A stretch of 64,000 bases of DNA. Origin: Halobacillus salinarum (GTDB lineage Bacteria > Bacillota > Bacilli > Bacillales > Halobacillaceae). The stretch is taken from NCBI RefSeq assembly GCF_022919095.1, contig NZ_CP095073.1:1240001-1304000 (forward strand). Direction: 5' to 3'. This document shows positions 8,075 through 18,043 of the stretch, one piece after another (position 1 is the stretch's first letter; each line of letters begins with the position of its first letter). The translations under genes were made by a program, and so were the position numbers. The notes beneath the pieces are model-generated. The model worked only from the letters and a program-made list of their open reading frames with translations. It was not told the origin of the DNA and did no database searches.

Positions 8075-8132
8075 TTGAATTTTAGATTGGTAGCTTTTAT
8101 TATATAACTAACGGTTTGTTGTGTAAACAAAC
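8075..8132 (+). promoter_or_regulatory. Promoter and ROK-type operator for the uronate operon
   Basis: TTGAAT (8075-8080) and TATTAT (8098-8103) are 17 bases apart. Just downstream lies the inverted repeat GTTTGTT-GTGTA-AACAAAC (8114-8132). B. subtilis XylR, also a ROK repressor, binds an operator built on the same GTTTGTT/AACAAAC arms. The position just after the expected start point suits repression by blocking. Confidence 0.6.
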
Positions 8133-8182
8133 AAAGTTTTTGGAAGCGTCATCACGATTAGCTTAGAAGGGAGAGGAAACAA

Positions 8183-9181
8183 ATGAAAAGATTTTTGTTA
8201 GGCCTGCTGGTTTTAAGCTTCAGTATCGTTCTATTAACGGGGTGCGGGAATTCATCCGGAGGGGAATCCGGCGGCTCAAAGCAGCTGAAGCTTGCCCACA
8301 ATTTAAGTGAGGATCACCCGGTTAATAAAGCGCTTGAAAAGTTTGCGGAGGAAGTCAAAGAGAAAACGAATGGAGAAGTAACAGTCAAAATTTATCCTAA
8401 CGGTGTGTTAGGAAGTGAAAAGGAAGTGCTCGAACAGCTGCAAAGCGGAGCAGTCGATATGACGAAGGTAAGCGCAGGAGCGCTTGAGAGTTTTTCAAAA
8501 GAATATTCCGTATTTTCACTTCCATATATATTCGAAAGCAAGGATCACTACCGTAAAGTGATGGAGTCCGATGTTGTTAAAGATATCTATCAATCTACGA
8601 AAGATAAAGGATTTATAGGGCTTACTTATTTTGACTCCGGGGCACGCAGTTTTTATACAAAAGATACCCCGATTAAAACACCTGACGATTTAAAAGGGCT
8701 GAAAATTCGTGTTATGGACAGCCCGACTGCCATTGAGATGGTCAAGCTTATGGGAGGTACTCCGACTCCGATGCCTTATGGAGAAATTTATACAGCGCTT
8801 CAGCAAGGTGTTGTAGACGGAGCAGAAAGTAACCCGACCGCTCTGACGACAGGGAAGCATGGAGAAGTTGCAAAAGCTTTCTCTAAAAATGAACATACGA
8901 TGATTCCTGATATCGCTGTGATCAGTCAAAAAACGTGGGATGGCTTGACGGAAGATCAACAAAAAGCCTTTGAAGAAGCAGCTGCGGATGCGACCAAATA
9001 CCATACTGAAATTTGGAATAAAGCCATTGATGATGCTGTTAAAGAGGCAGAAGATATGGGTGTGAAATTCTATGATGTTGATAAACAGCCGTTTATTGAT
9101 GCGGTACAGCCGATGTATAAAGAGTTTAAGAAAGATAAGGATATTGCCAAAATCATTGATGAGATTAAGAGTATGAAATAA
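8183..9181 (+). CDS. dctP: TRAP transporter solute-binding lipoprotein, DctP family
   Basis: The 332-residue protein begins with a lipoprotein signal peptide ending in the lipobox LLTGC, so the mature protein is anchored outside the membrane at Cys21. The body is a DctP-fold receptor: YPNGVLGSEKEVLEQLQSGAVDM near the start, then GLKIRVMDSPT. In that segment the conserved arginine of the family clamps the ligand carboxylate. YTALQQGVVDGAESNP follows. Operon context with uronate isomerase and mannonate enzymes suggests glucuronate, galacturonate or a uronate-containing glycoside as ligand. The ATG follows GGGAGAGG. Confidence 0.9.
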   Translation: MKRFLLGLLVLSFSIVLLTGCGNSSGGESGGSKQLKLAHNLSEDHPVNKALEKFAEEVKEKTNGEVTVKIYPNGVLGSEKEVLEQLQSGAVDMTKVSAGALESFSKEYSVFSLPYIFESKDHYRKVMESDVVKDIYQSTKDKGFIGLTYFDSGARSFYTKDTPIKTPDDLKGLKIRVMDSPTAIEMVKLMGGTPTPMPYGEIYTALQQGVVDGAESNPTALTTGKHGEVAKAFSKNEHTMIPDIAVISQKTWDGLTEDQQKAFEEAAADATKYHTEIWNKAIDDAVKEAEDMGVKFYDVDKQPFIDAVQPMYKEFKKDKDIAKIIDEIKSMK

Positions 9182-9318
9182 CTGTAAGGGGGGTGCCCGC
9201 TCCGGGTGCCTCTTGGTTATTTTTCACGAAGCGTTCGTATGGTATGCTGACGCGGTCCGTATTTGCAAGTTTCTCTGCCTTTTCTTAATGTAGAGCATTC
9301 ACCAGGAGGGAGATCCGC

Positions 9319-9810
9319 ATGGTTGATAGAATGAAACTGGTCCTTGACCGAACTGTTTTAGGAATTACTTCCGTCTTTACTGTCATCTTGTTTCTCGGGG
9401 CCATCTGGCAGGTGGCAAGCCGTTATTTGTTCAATGCGCCGAGTACGTTCACGGGTGAACTGCTGCGTTTCCTGCTCGTTTGGACAGCGATCTTAGGAGC
9501 GGCTTATGCGTTTGGTTCAAACCAGCATTTAGCCATTACTTTCTTGAAGAATAAGTTTAAAGGAAAAAGCCGGCTCAGTGTCCGGATTATTAACGATTTA
9601 TTTATTCTTGCCTTTGCTGTATTAGTCATGGTCAAAGGTGGGATGGAGGTCGTACAGACAACCATGTCACAGACCACACCGATTTTGAACATGCCGATGG
9701 GACTTGTGTATGCCATCCTGCCGATTAGCGGCGTCATCATCATTATTTATAAGCTTCTCCTTATGAAAGAATATAAAGAGGAAATGGCCGGCAGAGAGGA
9801 GGAAAACTGA
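9319..9810 (+). CDS. dctQ: TRAP transporter small permease, DctQ family
   Basis: This 163-residue protein has four predicted membrane segments. The family motif around FTGELLRFLLVWTAILGAAYAFG is present. DctQ joins the large DctM subunit to form the sodium-driven TRAP permease. ATG 9319 follows AGGAGGGAG. A 137-base gap separates it from dctP; the gap has a weak GC-rich hairpin near 9187-9210 that could lower downstream expression relative to the abundant binding protein. Its stop overlaps the dctM start. Confidence 0.9.
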   Translation: MVDRMKLVLDRTVLGITSVFTVILFLGAIWQVASRYLFNAPSTFTGELLRFLLVWTAILGAAYAFGSNQHLAITFLKNKFKGKSRLSVRIINDLFILAFAVLVMVKGGMEVVQTTMSQTTPILNMPMGLVYAILPISGVIIIIYKLLLMKEYKEEMAGREEEN

Positions 9811-11114
9811 TGGATACAGTCTTACAAGCCTCCTTGCTGTTGTTTGGGGTGTTCTTTCTCCTGCTTGCGATCGGGGTTCCGATTTCTGTCGGGATAGGGG
9901 TATCCTCCTTTATCACGGCTTTAACGGTCGTACCGATGGACATTGCTGTTTTTACCGCAGCGCAGAAAATGGTCCAGGGGATTAACAGCTTTGCCCTGCT
10001 TGCCGTGATCTTTTTTATTTTATCCGGAAGTATTATGAACAACGGGGGGATTGCTATCCGGCTGATTAATTTAGCTAAGTTAATCGGCGGACGTCTCCCA
10101 GGTTCGCTTGCGCATACAAATGTCGTAGGAAACATGCTGTTTGGATCGATATCAGGCTCTGCCGTAGCAGCAGCTGCTGCAATTGGAAGAGTCATGACAC
10201 CGCTGCAAGCGAAGGAAGGCTATGATCGTTCTTATTCAGCGGCGGTCAACATTGCCTCTTCCCCTGCGGGATTGTTGATTCCTCCTAGCGGCGTCTTAAT
10301 CCTTTACTCCCTCGTCAGTGGTGGAACGTCTATTTCTGCATTATTTATGGCAGGGTATCTGCCGGGGATTCTCATGGGAGTCGCTGTGATGACCGTCGCC
10401 TTTTTTATAGCCAAACGGCAGTCGTACCCGGTCGCAGAAAGGCCGACTTTTTCTCAAGGAATGAAAATCTTTTTAGATGCCATTCCAAGTCTTTTGCTGA
10501 TTGTCATCGTCATTGGCGGGATTGTAGCTGGTATTTTTACAGCTACGGAAGGTGCGGCGGTAGCTGTACTTTATTCAATTATCCTTGCTGCGATTTACCG
10601 GGAAATAAAGCTTGCGGATATTCCGGGAATCCTTCTTGAAACAATCGTTATGACCGGGATTGTATTGTTTTTGGTCGGAGCTTCTTCGATCATGTCCTGG
10701 GTGATGGCTTTTACTGGGATTCCAGCAGCCATTAGTGGTCTCTTGCTGCAGGCTTCCACGAACCCCATTATCATTCTGCTCATCATGAATATTATCCTGC
10801 TGATTGTCGGGACGTTTATGGATTTGACCCCGGCCGTTTTGATCTTTACACCGATTTTTCTACCGATTGCCACCCAGCTTGGCATGGATCCTGTTCACTT
10901 CGGTATCGTGCTTGTGTTCAACTTATGTATCGGAATTATGACTCCGCCAGTTGGAAGTGCGTTATTTGTCGGCTGTAGTGTTGCAGACGTCTCGATCGAG
11001 TCCGTTCTGCCGCCGCTGGTCAAAATGTTTGCCGCTTTAATTGTCATGCTTATGCTCGTCACCTATATTCCTTGGTTCAGTCTCGCGCTGCCAAGATTAT
11101 TCGGATTAATGTAA
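9810..11114 (+). CDS. dctM: TRAP transporter large permease, DctM family
   Basis: This is a 434-residue polytopic membrane protein of normal family length. It has the DctM features LLAIGVPISVGIGVSS, NMLFGSISGSAVAAAAAIGRVM, FTATEGAAVAVLYS and GIMTPPVGSALFVG. It carries the transport path and uses the sodium gradient to move the substrate delivered by the DctP protein. Start and stop overlap (TGATG) couples it with dctQ. The next gene, a GH31 glycosidase, starts 20 bases downstream, so transporter and hydrolase are made together. Confidence 0.92.
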   Translation: MDTVLQASLLLFGVFFLLLAIGVPISVGIGVSSFITALTVVPMDIAVFTAAQKMVQGINSFALLAVIFFILSGSIMNNGGIAIRLINLAKLIGGRLPGSLAHTNVVGNMLFGSISGSAVAAAAAIGRVMTPLQAKEGYDRSYSAAVNIASSPAGLLIPPSGVLILYSLVSGGTSISALFMAGYLPGILMGVAVMTVAFFIAKRQSYPVAERPTFSQGMKIFLDAIPSLLLIVIVIGGIVAGIFTATEGAAVAVLYSIILAAIYREIKLADIPGILLETIVMTGIVLFLVGASSIMSWVMAFTGIPAAISGLLLQASTNPIIILLIMNIILLIVGTFMDLTPAVLIFTPIFLPIATQLGMDPVHFGIVLVFNLCIGIMTPPVGSALFVGCSVADVSIESVLPPLVKMFAALIVMLMLVTYIPWFSLALPRLFGLM

Positions 11115-11133
11115 CTGGAAAGGAGGCGGACCT

Positions 11134-13542
11134 TTGATTACGACTATTCGATTTACTTTAGATAGAATAAACGATAATGAATTGATATTTAAAGGGGAAG
11201 AACAGCAAGTCCATCTCTATATTTTAGAGGAAGGGCTTTTCCGGGTTTACAGCCGCTTTGATGAACTCTATTCCCAAAGGAAGACATGGGCGGTAGCGCC
11301 GGGTATGACGGATGTTCCATTTGAAGGAAGAGACCGATTTGATTTGACTCCTTTTCATCTGCCCGCCTACGAAGTCAAGGAAGAGAAAGAAAAGGTTCAC
11401 ATCTGGACAAACAGCTTGAAAGCTACGGTCCACTTAAATGGATTTTTCATCGATTGGTACACAAAGCGCGGTTCTGACTGGGTCAAAATCGCCGGTGATC
11501 GGAAAACGCAAAGCTATAATTTTAACAAGCAGCTCGGCGACGGCGTCTATCATTATATGGAGCGTACACCTGAAGAGCGCTACTACGGTCTCGGTGAAAA
11601 AAGCGGCGAGATGAACCGTCATCACAAGCGTTACCAAATGAGGACGATTGACGCGATGGGGTATGATGCCGAGCGGACGGATCCTTTGTATAAATTCATT
11701 CCGTTTTATCTCGTCCATTCGCAGGAAACTTCCACATCCTACGGGATCTACTATGACAATTATGCGGACAGTGTCTTTGATATGGGGGCAGAGCTTGATA
11801 ACTACCATGGGCTGTACCGGTATTATCAGTCCAAAAAAGGCGACCTTGATTATTACTTTATGCTTGGCCCATCGATCAGTGACGTCGTAAAAACTTACAC
11901 GTGGCTGACAGGAAAGATGATTTTCCCTCCTAAGTGGAGTCTCGGCTACTCAGGATCGACGATGACTTATACGGATGCTCCTGATGCCCAGGAACAGTTG
12001 AAAAAATTCGTAGAAGCCTGTAAGCAATTCGATATCCCTTGTGATTCATTTCAGTTGTCTTCCGGGTACACCTCTAAAGGGGATAAACGATACGTATTTA
12101 ACTGGAATACTTCCAAAGTTCCAGACCCTGTTGGCATGAATGAACATTTTCATGAACACGGTATAGCCGTTTGTGCCAATATTAAGCCCGTTCTTTTGGA
12201 TGATCATCCCTTCTATAAGGAGGCGGCTGAACGGGGCTTGTTTATTAAGGACCATTCCGGGATTCACCCGGAAATCTCTCAGTTCTGGGATGCCTTGGGT
12301 TCTTATCTTGATTTTACGAATAGAGACACCATTACGTGGTGGAAGGAAAAAGTAAAAGAGACGCTGCTTGATTACGGCATTGACTCCACCTGGAATGATA
12401 ACAATGAATATGAAGTATGGGATGACCGGGCGGTCGCGGATGGTTTCGGTGATCCACTGCCGTTGTCTTATCTGAAACCGATTCAAACGCTGCTGATGAT
12501 GAAGGCTTCCTACGATGCTCAAAAGGAGCATGCACCGGAAAAGCGGCCTTACTTAATTTCCCGATCAGGCGGTCCTGGACTACAGCGCTACGTACAGACG
12601 TGGTCCGGAGATAATTTTACGGAATGGAAAACCATTCGGTACAATTTGAAAATGGGGCTGAGCTTAAGCTTGTCCGGCGTTTATAATTTCGGCCATGATG
12701 TCGGCGGGTTTGCCGGCAAGGCTCCAGAACCTGAATTATTTATCCGCTGGATTCAAAATGGGATTTTTCACCCGAGGTTTACAATCCATTCCTGGAATGA
12801 AGATCAGACGGTAAACGTTCCGTGGATGTATCCTGACCACGTAGAGGAGATTCGTCACTGGATGAAGGAACGGGTCAAGTGGATTCCTTATTTGTACCAT
12901 TTGCTCCACGAAGCTCATGTGAATAACGAGCCGATGCTAACACCAACCTTTTATCATTTTGAACAGGATGAAAAGACCTTTGAGGAAAATGATGAATTCA
13001 TGGTTGGGCGCAGCTTATTAATCGCGAATGTCATGGACAAAGGACAGACGAAACGAACGGTTTATCTTCCTGATCATGCAGGCGGCTGGTATGATATCAA
13101 TGCCTCCGAATGGTACGCAGGTGGAGAAGAAGTAACCGTCGATGCCCCGCTTTCCAAGGTGCCGATGTTTGCGCAGGCAGGATCCGTCTTTCCGATTTGT
13201 GATGGGGACATCTCCTTCGAGCATAACAGTGATCAGTCGCGTGGCCTGCTTGTGTTTCCAAGACGCGGAGATGGTGAAGTAGAGCAGTCCTTTTATGAAG
13301 ATGATGGCGAAACGCTTGAATACCAGGAGAACCACTGCAGCTGGATCACGGTCAAAACCATTACGACAGAAGAGCAGGTAGACGTTCAAGTAAAGGTAGA
13401 GGGAGAGTATCCACTTTCTTATGAAACGATTTCCGTGTATTTTCCAGAGACGGAGAAAAGACTTATCCAAGTGAATCAGCAGCCTCTAGATGGAAAATCC
13501 ATTCAATTGAGTATGAACGATAGGACTAGAGGAGGAAAATAA
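11134..13542 (+). CDS. Glycoside hydrolase family 31 (alpha-glucosidase/alpha-xylosidase type)
   Basis: This 802-residue cytoplasmic enzyme has no signal peptide. The order is an N-terminal galactose-mutarotase-like domain, the TIM barrel from about residue 260, and C-terminal beta domains. In the barrel GIDSTWNDNNEYE holds the presumed nucleophile Asp422. LQRYVQTWSGDNFTEWK holds the presumed acid/base Asp493. It should release an alpha-linked sugar from a glycoside taken up by the adjoining TRAP system. Because TRAP systems carry acids, the glycoside is probably acidic. The exact bond is not readable. The start is TTG at 11134 after AAGGAGGCGG; the stop overlaps uxaC. Confidence 0.88.
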   Translation: MITTIRFTLDRINDNELIFKGEEQQVHLYILEEGLFRVYSRFDELYSQRKTWAVAPGMTDVPFEGRDRFDLTPFHLPAYEVKEEKEKVHIWTNSLKATVHLNGFFIDWYTKRGSDWVKIAGDRKTQSYNFNKQLGDGVYHYMERTPEERYYGLGEKSGEMNRHHKRYQMRTIDAMGYDAERTDPLYKFIPFYLVHSQETSTSYGIYYDNYADSVFDMGAELDNYHGLYRYYQSKKGDLDYYFMLGPSISDVVKTYTWLTGKMIFPPKWSLGYSGSTMTYTDAPDAQEQLKKFVEACKQFDIPCDSFQLSSGYTSKGDKRYVFNWNTSKVPDPVGMNEHFHEHGIAVCANIKPVLLDDHPFYKEAAERGLFIKDHSGIHPEISQFWDALGSYLDFTNRDTITWWKEKVKETLLDYGIDSTWNDNNEYEVWDDRAVADGFGDPLPLSYLKPIQTLLMMKASYDAQKEHAPEKRPYLISRSGGPGLQRYVQTWSGDNFTEWKTIRYNLKMGLSLSLSGVYNFGHDVGGFAGKAPEPELFIRWIQNGIFHPRFTIHSWNEDQTVNVPWMYPDHVEEIRHWMKERVKWIPYLYHLLHEAHVNNEPMLTPTFYHFEQDEKTFEENDEFMVGRSLLIANVMDKGQTKRTVYLPDHAGGWYDINASEWYAGGEEVTVDAPLSKVPMFAQAGSVFPICDGDISFEHNSDQSRGLLVFPRRGDGEVEQSFYEDDGETLEYQENHCSWITVKTITTEEQVDVQVKVEGEYPLSYETISVYFPETEKRLIQVNQQPLDGKSIQLSMNDRTRGGK

Positions 13543-14939
13543 TGACTGCATTTATTACCGATGATTTTTTGCTCACGAATGATCTTGCACGCGAGCTTTA
13601 TCACGATTATGCGAAAGACCTGCCGATTATCGATTTTCACAACCACTTGCCTCCCGAAGAAATTGCCAATAATGATTCATTTGGTACGATTACGGATGTG
13701 TGGCTTGGAGGAGACCACTATAAATGGCGTTTAATGCGGGCCAACGGCATCGATGAACATTATATTACCGGCGGTGCGAACCATTGGGAGAAGTTCGAAG
13801 CATGGGCGGAAACGGTTCCGAATACATTAGGCAACCCACTTTTTCACTGGACACAAATGGAGCTGAAACGATATTTTGATATTGACGAAATTCTTACTAA
13901 GGAAAATGCAGCGCGCATTTACGAGACGGCAAACGAGGAGCTCAAGCAGAGTTATATGCTTCCACGCAGTCTGTTGATTAATAACCACGTGGAATTTGTC
14001 GGCACAACGGATGACCCTGCCGATTCGCTGACTCACCATGCGGATCTCGCCAAGGATGAATTTCCGGTTACCGTTGCCCCTTCATTCAGACCTGATAAAG
14101 CTCTTGATATTACGAGCGAGTATTTTCTGGACTGGGTGCACAAGCTCGGGAAAGTAACGAACAAAGATATTTCCTCTTTTCCTCTGTTTATTGATGCACT
14201 GTCAGGACGGATCGACTATTTTGCAGCTCATGGCTGTAAGGCTTCGGATCACGGGATCAGCCGGATGTTTTTTGCCGAGGCGACAGAGGAAGATGCTGCT
14301 TCCATTTTTCAAAAACGACTGGATGATGAGCCGTTAACGAAGCATGAGGTGGAGCAGTTCCAGACGTATGCGCTGAAGTTCCTCGCCGAAAGATATTGCC
14401 AAAAAGGCTGGGTGATGCAGTTTCATCTCGGCCCGATGCGTAACAACAATACGCGGATGCTGAAAGCCGCCGGCAAAGACAGCGGCTTCGATTCGATTGG
14501 GGATGAGCTTCTTGCCGAGCCGCTCTCACGCTTTCTGGATTCCTTGGATATGAATGAGCACCTGCCAAAGACAATCTTGTACTGTTTAAATCCTCGTGAC
14601 AATTATATTTTGGCCACGATGGCCGGGAACTTTCAGGATTGCAGTGTGCCGGGAAAAGTTCAGTTCGGCCCTGCCTGGTGGTTTAACGATCACATTGACG
14701 GCATGGAGGACCAAATGAAAATCCTTGCTAATGTGGGGTTAATTAAGCACTTTGTCGGGATGTTAACAGACTCGCGATCTTTTCTGTCTTTTTCCCGTCA
14801 CGAGTACTTCCGGCGCATTCTTTGCGATATGATGGGCCGGTGGGCAGTAAGCGGCAGAGTCCCGGCTGATACAGAATGGCTCGGCCGCTATGTGCAGGAT
14901 ATATCTTACTATAATGCACAGCGATATTTTAACTTATAG
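13542..14939 (+). CDS. uxaC: Glucuronate (uronate) isomerase
   Basis: This 465-residue enzyme converts D-glucuronate to D-fructuronate and D-galacturonate to D-tagaturonate, the first step of hexuronate breakdown. The amidohydrolase-type metal motif IIDFHNHLPPEEIANN is near residue 30. Other family segments are GGDHYKWRLMRANGI, WVMQFHLGPMRNNNTRM and GPAWWFNDHIDGMEDQM. The length is normal. ATG 13542 overlaps the stop of the GH31 gene, and mannonate dehydratase follows 15 bases later. Confidence 0.95.
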   Translation: MTAFITDDFLLTNDLARELYHDYAKDLPIIDFHNHLPPEEIANNDSFGTITDVWLGGDHYKWRLMRANGIDEHYITGGANHWEKFEAWAETVPNTLGNPLFHWTQMELKRYFDIDEILTKENAARIYETANEELKQSYMLPRSLLINNHVEFVGTTDDPADSLTHHADLAKDEFPVTVAPSFRPDKALDITSEYFLDWVHKLGKVTNKDISSFPLFIDALSGRIDYFAAHGCKASDHGISRMFFAEATEEDAASIFQKRLDDEPLTKHEVEQFQTYALKFLAERYCQKGWVMQFHLGPMRNNNTRMLKAAGKDSGFDSIGDELLAEPLSRFLDSLDMNEHLPKTILYCLNPRDNYILATMAGNFQDCSVPGKVQFGPAWWFNDHIDGMEDQMKILANVGLIKHFVGMLTDSRSFLSFSRHEYFRRILCDMMGRWAVSGRVPADTEWLGRYVQDISYYNAQRYFNL

Positions 14940-14954
14940 AAGGGAGTCAAGCTT

Positions 14955-15981
14955 ATGGAAATGAGCTTTCGATGGTACGGGACGGATGATCCCGTAACGC
15001 TAGAACACATTAAACAAATTCCTCAGATGAAGGGATCGTTTCTGCTATTTATGATATTCCAGCGGGGGAAGTATGGCCTTATGACCATATTCTTTCCTTA
15101 AAACAACGGATTGAAGAAGCTGGCATGCGCTTAAACGTGATCGAAAGTGTGCCGGTTCACGAAGATATTAAGCTTGGCCGTCCGACGAGAGACAAGTACA
15201 TTGAAAACTACCAGCAAACGATCCGCAATTTAGGAAAAGCGGGCATCGGTACGGTTTGCTACAACTTTATGCCGGTGTTTGACTGGACGAGAACGAACTT
15301 AACGGCTGCGCTGGCAGATGGCTCTCATTCGCTTGCTTACCACGAAGAAACAGCGGCTTCGATTGATCCCTTAGCAGGCGAACTGGTATTGCCGGGGTGG
15401 GATTTATCTTATCAGACGACAGAGCTTCAAGAAATTATGGATGAGTATCGCAGCATTAGCGAAGAGCAGCTGATGGACAACTTAATCTACTTTTTAGAAC
15501 GTGTGATTCCGGTAGCGGAAGCGGAGGATGTGCTCATGGCCATTCATCCGGATGATCCGCCTTGGTCTATTTTCGGCCTGCCGAGAATTGTGACGAATAA
15601 GGAAAACATTGAATACTTTTTGAAAAAAGTTGACCGCCCTCATAATGGCCTGACGTTTTGTACCGGGTCTTTAGGATCTTCTAAAGAAAATAATCTCTTT
15701 GACATCATTGAGGCCGCTAAAGGCCGGATCCATTTTGTGCACGCAAGAAATGTGAAGTGGACTGGGGAGCGGTCGTTCCAGGAAACGGCCCATTCGATTC
15801 ATGAAGGATCTCTGCCAATGGTGGACTTAATCAAGAAGCTCCATGAGGCAGGCTTTGATGGGCCGATCCGTCCTGATCACGGCCGGATGATCTGGGGAGA
15901 GGAAGGCCGTCCTGGTTACGGGCTTTATGACCGTGCGTTAGGGCCTCCTATTTAAACGGCATCATCGACACCATTAAATAA
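14955..15981 (+). pseudogene. uxuA: Mannonate dehydratase, two frameshifts
   Basis: UxuA dehydrates D-mannonate to 2-keto-3-deoxygluconate. ATG 14955 after AGGGAG opens MEMSFRWYGTDDPVTLEHIKQIPQMKG. The frame is then lost at the GGG run near 15032-15034, and adding one G restores IVSAIYDIPAGEVWPYDHIL. The long open stretch carries the family core (AIHPDDPPWSIFGLPRIV, FCTGSLGSSKENN, RPDHGRMIWGEEGRPGYGLYDRALG). A second loss near 15940-15944 (a GGG run) replaces the normal YLNGIIDTIK ending with a premature stop at 15953. With both bases restored the protein is about 342 residues, near normal. The rest of the operon is intact, so sequencing error is more likely than a dead gene. Confidence 0.88.
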
Positions 15982-15997
15982 AGAACGGAGGAATTAG

Positions 15998-16840
15998 ATG
16001 GAACTCCCTTTTCATATTAATCTCGAAGGAAAAACAGCAGTCGTCACCGGCGGAAGCGGGGTACTCGGATCTGTGCTCAGTCGTGCACTGGCCAAGTGCG
16101 GTGCAAAGGTGGCCATTCTAGCCCGCAATCAGGAAAAAATCGACCGGGTAGTGAACGAGATTCATGAAGATGGCGGTGAAGCCCGTGGATATAGTGTGAA
16201 CGTCCTCGATAAAAACGAGCTGCTGGATATTAGAGAGCAGCTCAACGAAAAGTGGGGCCCCGTGGATATCCTGATAAACGGAGCCGGAGGCAATCATCCG
16301 AAGGCAACGACCAGTCATGAATATTTCACTGGGGAAGCGGAAGACGCGCAAACGTTTTTTGATTTGGAAACAGAAGCCGTGGACGAACTATTCCGTCTCA
16401 ATTTCTCCGGTACTTTAATTCCGACTCAGGTATTTGCTGAACAGATGACGAATAAAAAAGAAGCGGTGATCCTTAACATCTCTTCGATGAATGCTTTTAC
16501 CCCATTGACTAAAATTCCAGCCTACAGCGGTGCGAAAGCCGCGGTAAGTAATTTTACCCAGTGGCTGGCCGTATATTTTTCCAAAGCCGGCATCCGCGTC
16601 AATGCTATGGCGCCTGGCTTTTTTCTCACCGAGCAAAATCGCGGGCTGCTGCTGGATGAACAGGGAAAATATACAGAGCGTGCGGATAAGATTCTTTCCC
16701 AAACTCCAACAGAGCGCTTCGGGGAAGCAGAGGAGCTTGTAGGTACGCTGCTGTGGCTCGTAGATTATAAGGCATCGAGCTTTGTGAATGGAATTGTCGT
16801 TCCTATTGATGGAGGCTTTTCAGCGTATTCCGGAGTATAA
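15998..16840 (+). CDS. uxuB: D-mannonate oxidoreductase, short-chain dehydrogenase type
   Basis: This 280-residue SDR enzyme interconverts D-fructuronate and D-mannonate with NAD(H), linking UxaC to UxuA. The nucleotide site VVTGGSGVLGSVLSRALAKCG is at residues 15-35. NGAGGNHPKAT and the catalytic Ser with YSGAKAA (Tyr-x-x-x-Lys) are present, and the end reads NGIVVPIDGGFSAYSGV. It resembles the SDR-type YjmF/UxuB of B. subtilis rather than the E. coli polyol-type enzyme. The ATG follows CGGAGG, 16 bases after the corrected uxuA stop. A strong terminator ends the operon. Ketodeoxygluconate kinase and aldolase are not in the window. Confidence 0.88.
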   Translation: MELPFHINLEGKTAVVTGGSGVLGSVLSRALAKCGAKVAILARNQEKIDRVVNEIHEDGGEARGYSVNVLDKNELLDIREQLNEKWGPVDILINGAGGNHPKATTSHEYFTGEAEDAQTFFDLETEAVDELFRLNFSGTLIPTQVFAEQMTNKKEAVILNISSMNAFTPLTKIPAYSGAKAAVSNFTQWLAVYFSKAGIRVNAMAPGFFLTEQNRGLLLDEQGKYTERADKILSQTPTERFGEAEELVGTLLWLVDYKASSFVNGIVVPIDGGFSAYSGV

Positions 16841-16869
16841 TAGTAAACAAATAATTGATTCAGCAACTC

Positions 16870-16909
16870 AGCTTGCAGAAAAACTTGGTTTTTCTGCAAG
16901 CTTTCTATT
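16870..16909 (+). terminator. Terminator of the uronate operon
   Basis: This is a 15-bp perfect stem (16870-16884 with 16888-16902) with a TTG loop, followed by TTTCTATTT, 30 bases after the uxuB stop. Confidence 0.85.
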
Positions 16910-17115
16910 TACTAAGCTCGCTTGAAATTTCAGGCATTTCATTTAAGTTACTCATCAAATCCAACAGAATAAGATTTTATTTTGTAGTAAAAAGATACTA
17001 ATAACTATCTGTTTTTATGATAAAATAACTATTGATAGATAAGTCTAAAGGAGGGTGTTAGGGTTATTGCTAGGATTACATAGGAGTTCTATAACTTAAT
17101 AGAAAGGATGGTTGA

Positions 17116-17897
17116 ATGAAGTGTTCTAATTGTAATCACGAACAGGAATCAGGGAAGTTTTGCGGAGGTTGTGGAAGTTCGTTAGTTAGTGATGGATTAA
17201 CTCATGCTGGAGAAGTTTCGGAGGTGCCAGCAGCAGAGGCGGCTCATTCAAATAATGAAAATTTAGAGAAGGCGAAGCAGTTTTCCAGTGCATATGGCCA
17301 TTATTCTTTAAAATTATTAAAAAGACCTTCTCATGCATTTGATGCCGATGATTCATTGTTTTTTCAAGGTCTAACTACTCTTTTCGTTTATTTACTTGCC
17401 TTTTCACTCAGTTTATATTTCTTGGCAAACTCTTATTACAAACAGTTTGCGAGCTTTGTAGGGGGCAATCGCTGCCTTTTTTTCCAATAAGTTCAAGGCT
17501 CTTTCTAGTAGGCTTCATCGCTCTGTCTATCGGATTTGTGGTTTTGTTTGCTGCCGTTAAAATGCTATCCATACCTTTGGATGTTAAAGCTCTAACTGCT
17601 CAATATGCAAGTTTATTAGTTCCATTTGCAGCATTAAATATCGTTGCTATAGTCTTTGGTTTAAGTGGAAGCGCCACCTTAACTTTAGGGCTGGCAGGAA
17701 TTTCTTTATTCTTTTCGATGTGCCTTGTGCCGGCTTTAGCGATCTATACGTATGTACTGAAATATAAACCACAGGTAAATAGTATGTATTGGAGCTTTGG
17801 GGCTATGCTTTCGACTCTAATCATTTCCTATTTTATCGGCTACAAATTAGTTGAAGGTATGATTGATAAGATCGATACTCTTTTAAGTGTATTTTAA
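17116..17897 (+). pseudogene. Zinc-ribbon membrane protein, frameshifted
   Basis: The protein opens with a double-knuckle zinc ribbon (MKCSNCNHEQESGKFCGGCG). A linker and a membrane segment (LTTLFVYLLAFSLSLYFLA) follow, and then a premature stop at 17488. A second frame continues from the same point with SSRLFLVGFIALSIGFVVLF and three more membrane helices to 17897. Adding one G to the run GGGGG at 17461-17465 joins both parts into about 260 residues (joined as GQSLPFFPISSRLFLVG). Such zinc-ribbon plus polytopic membrane proteins are common in Bacillaceae and uncharacterised. ATG 17116 follows AAAGGATGG. A TcaA-like zinc-ribbon protein lies convergently downstream. Confidence 0.7.
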
Positions 17898-18043
17898 AAA
17901 GGGACTGGGAAATTATAGATATGATCTGATTCCTGACGGTTCTTCTGAAAGCGATGCATGATGTTGAGGAGACCGTTCTACCGTTTTAATAGACAACTGT
18001 CCAAAGTATTGACAGTGATAGATATGAAAATAATCTACCATAA

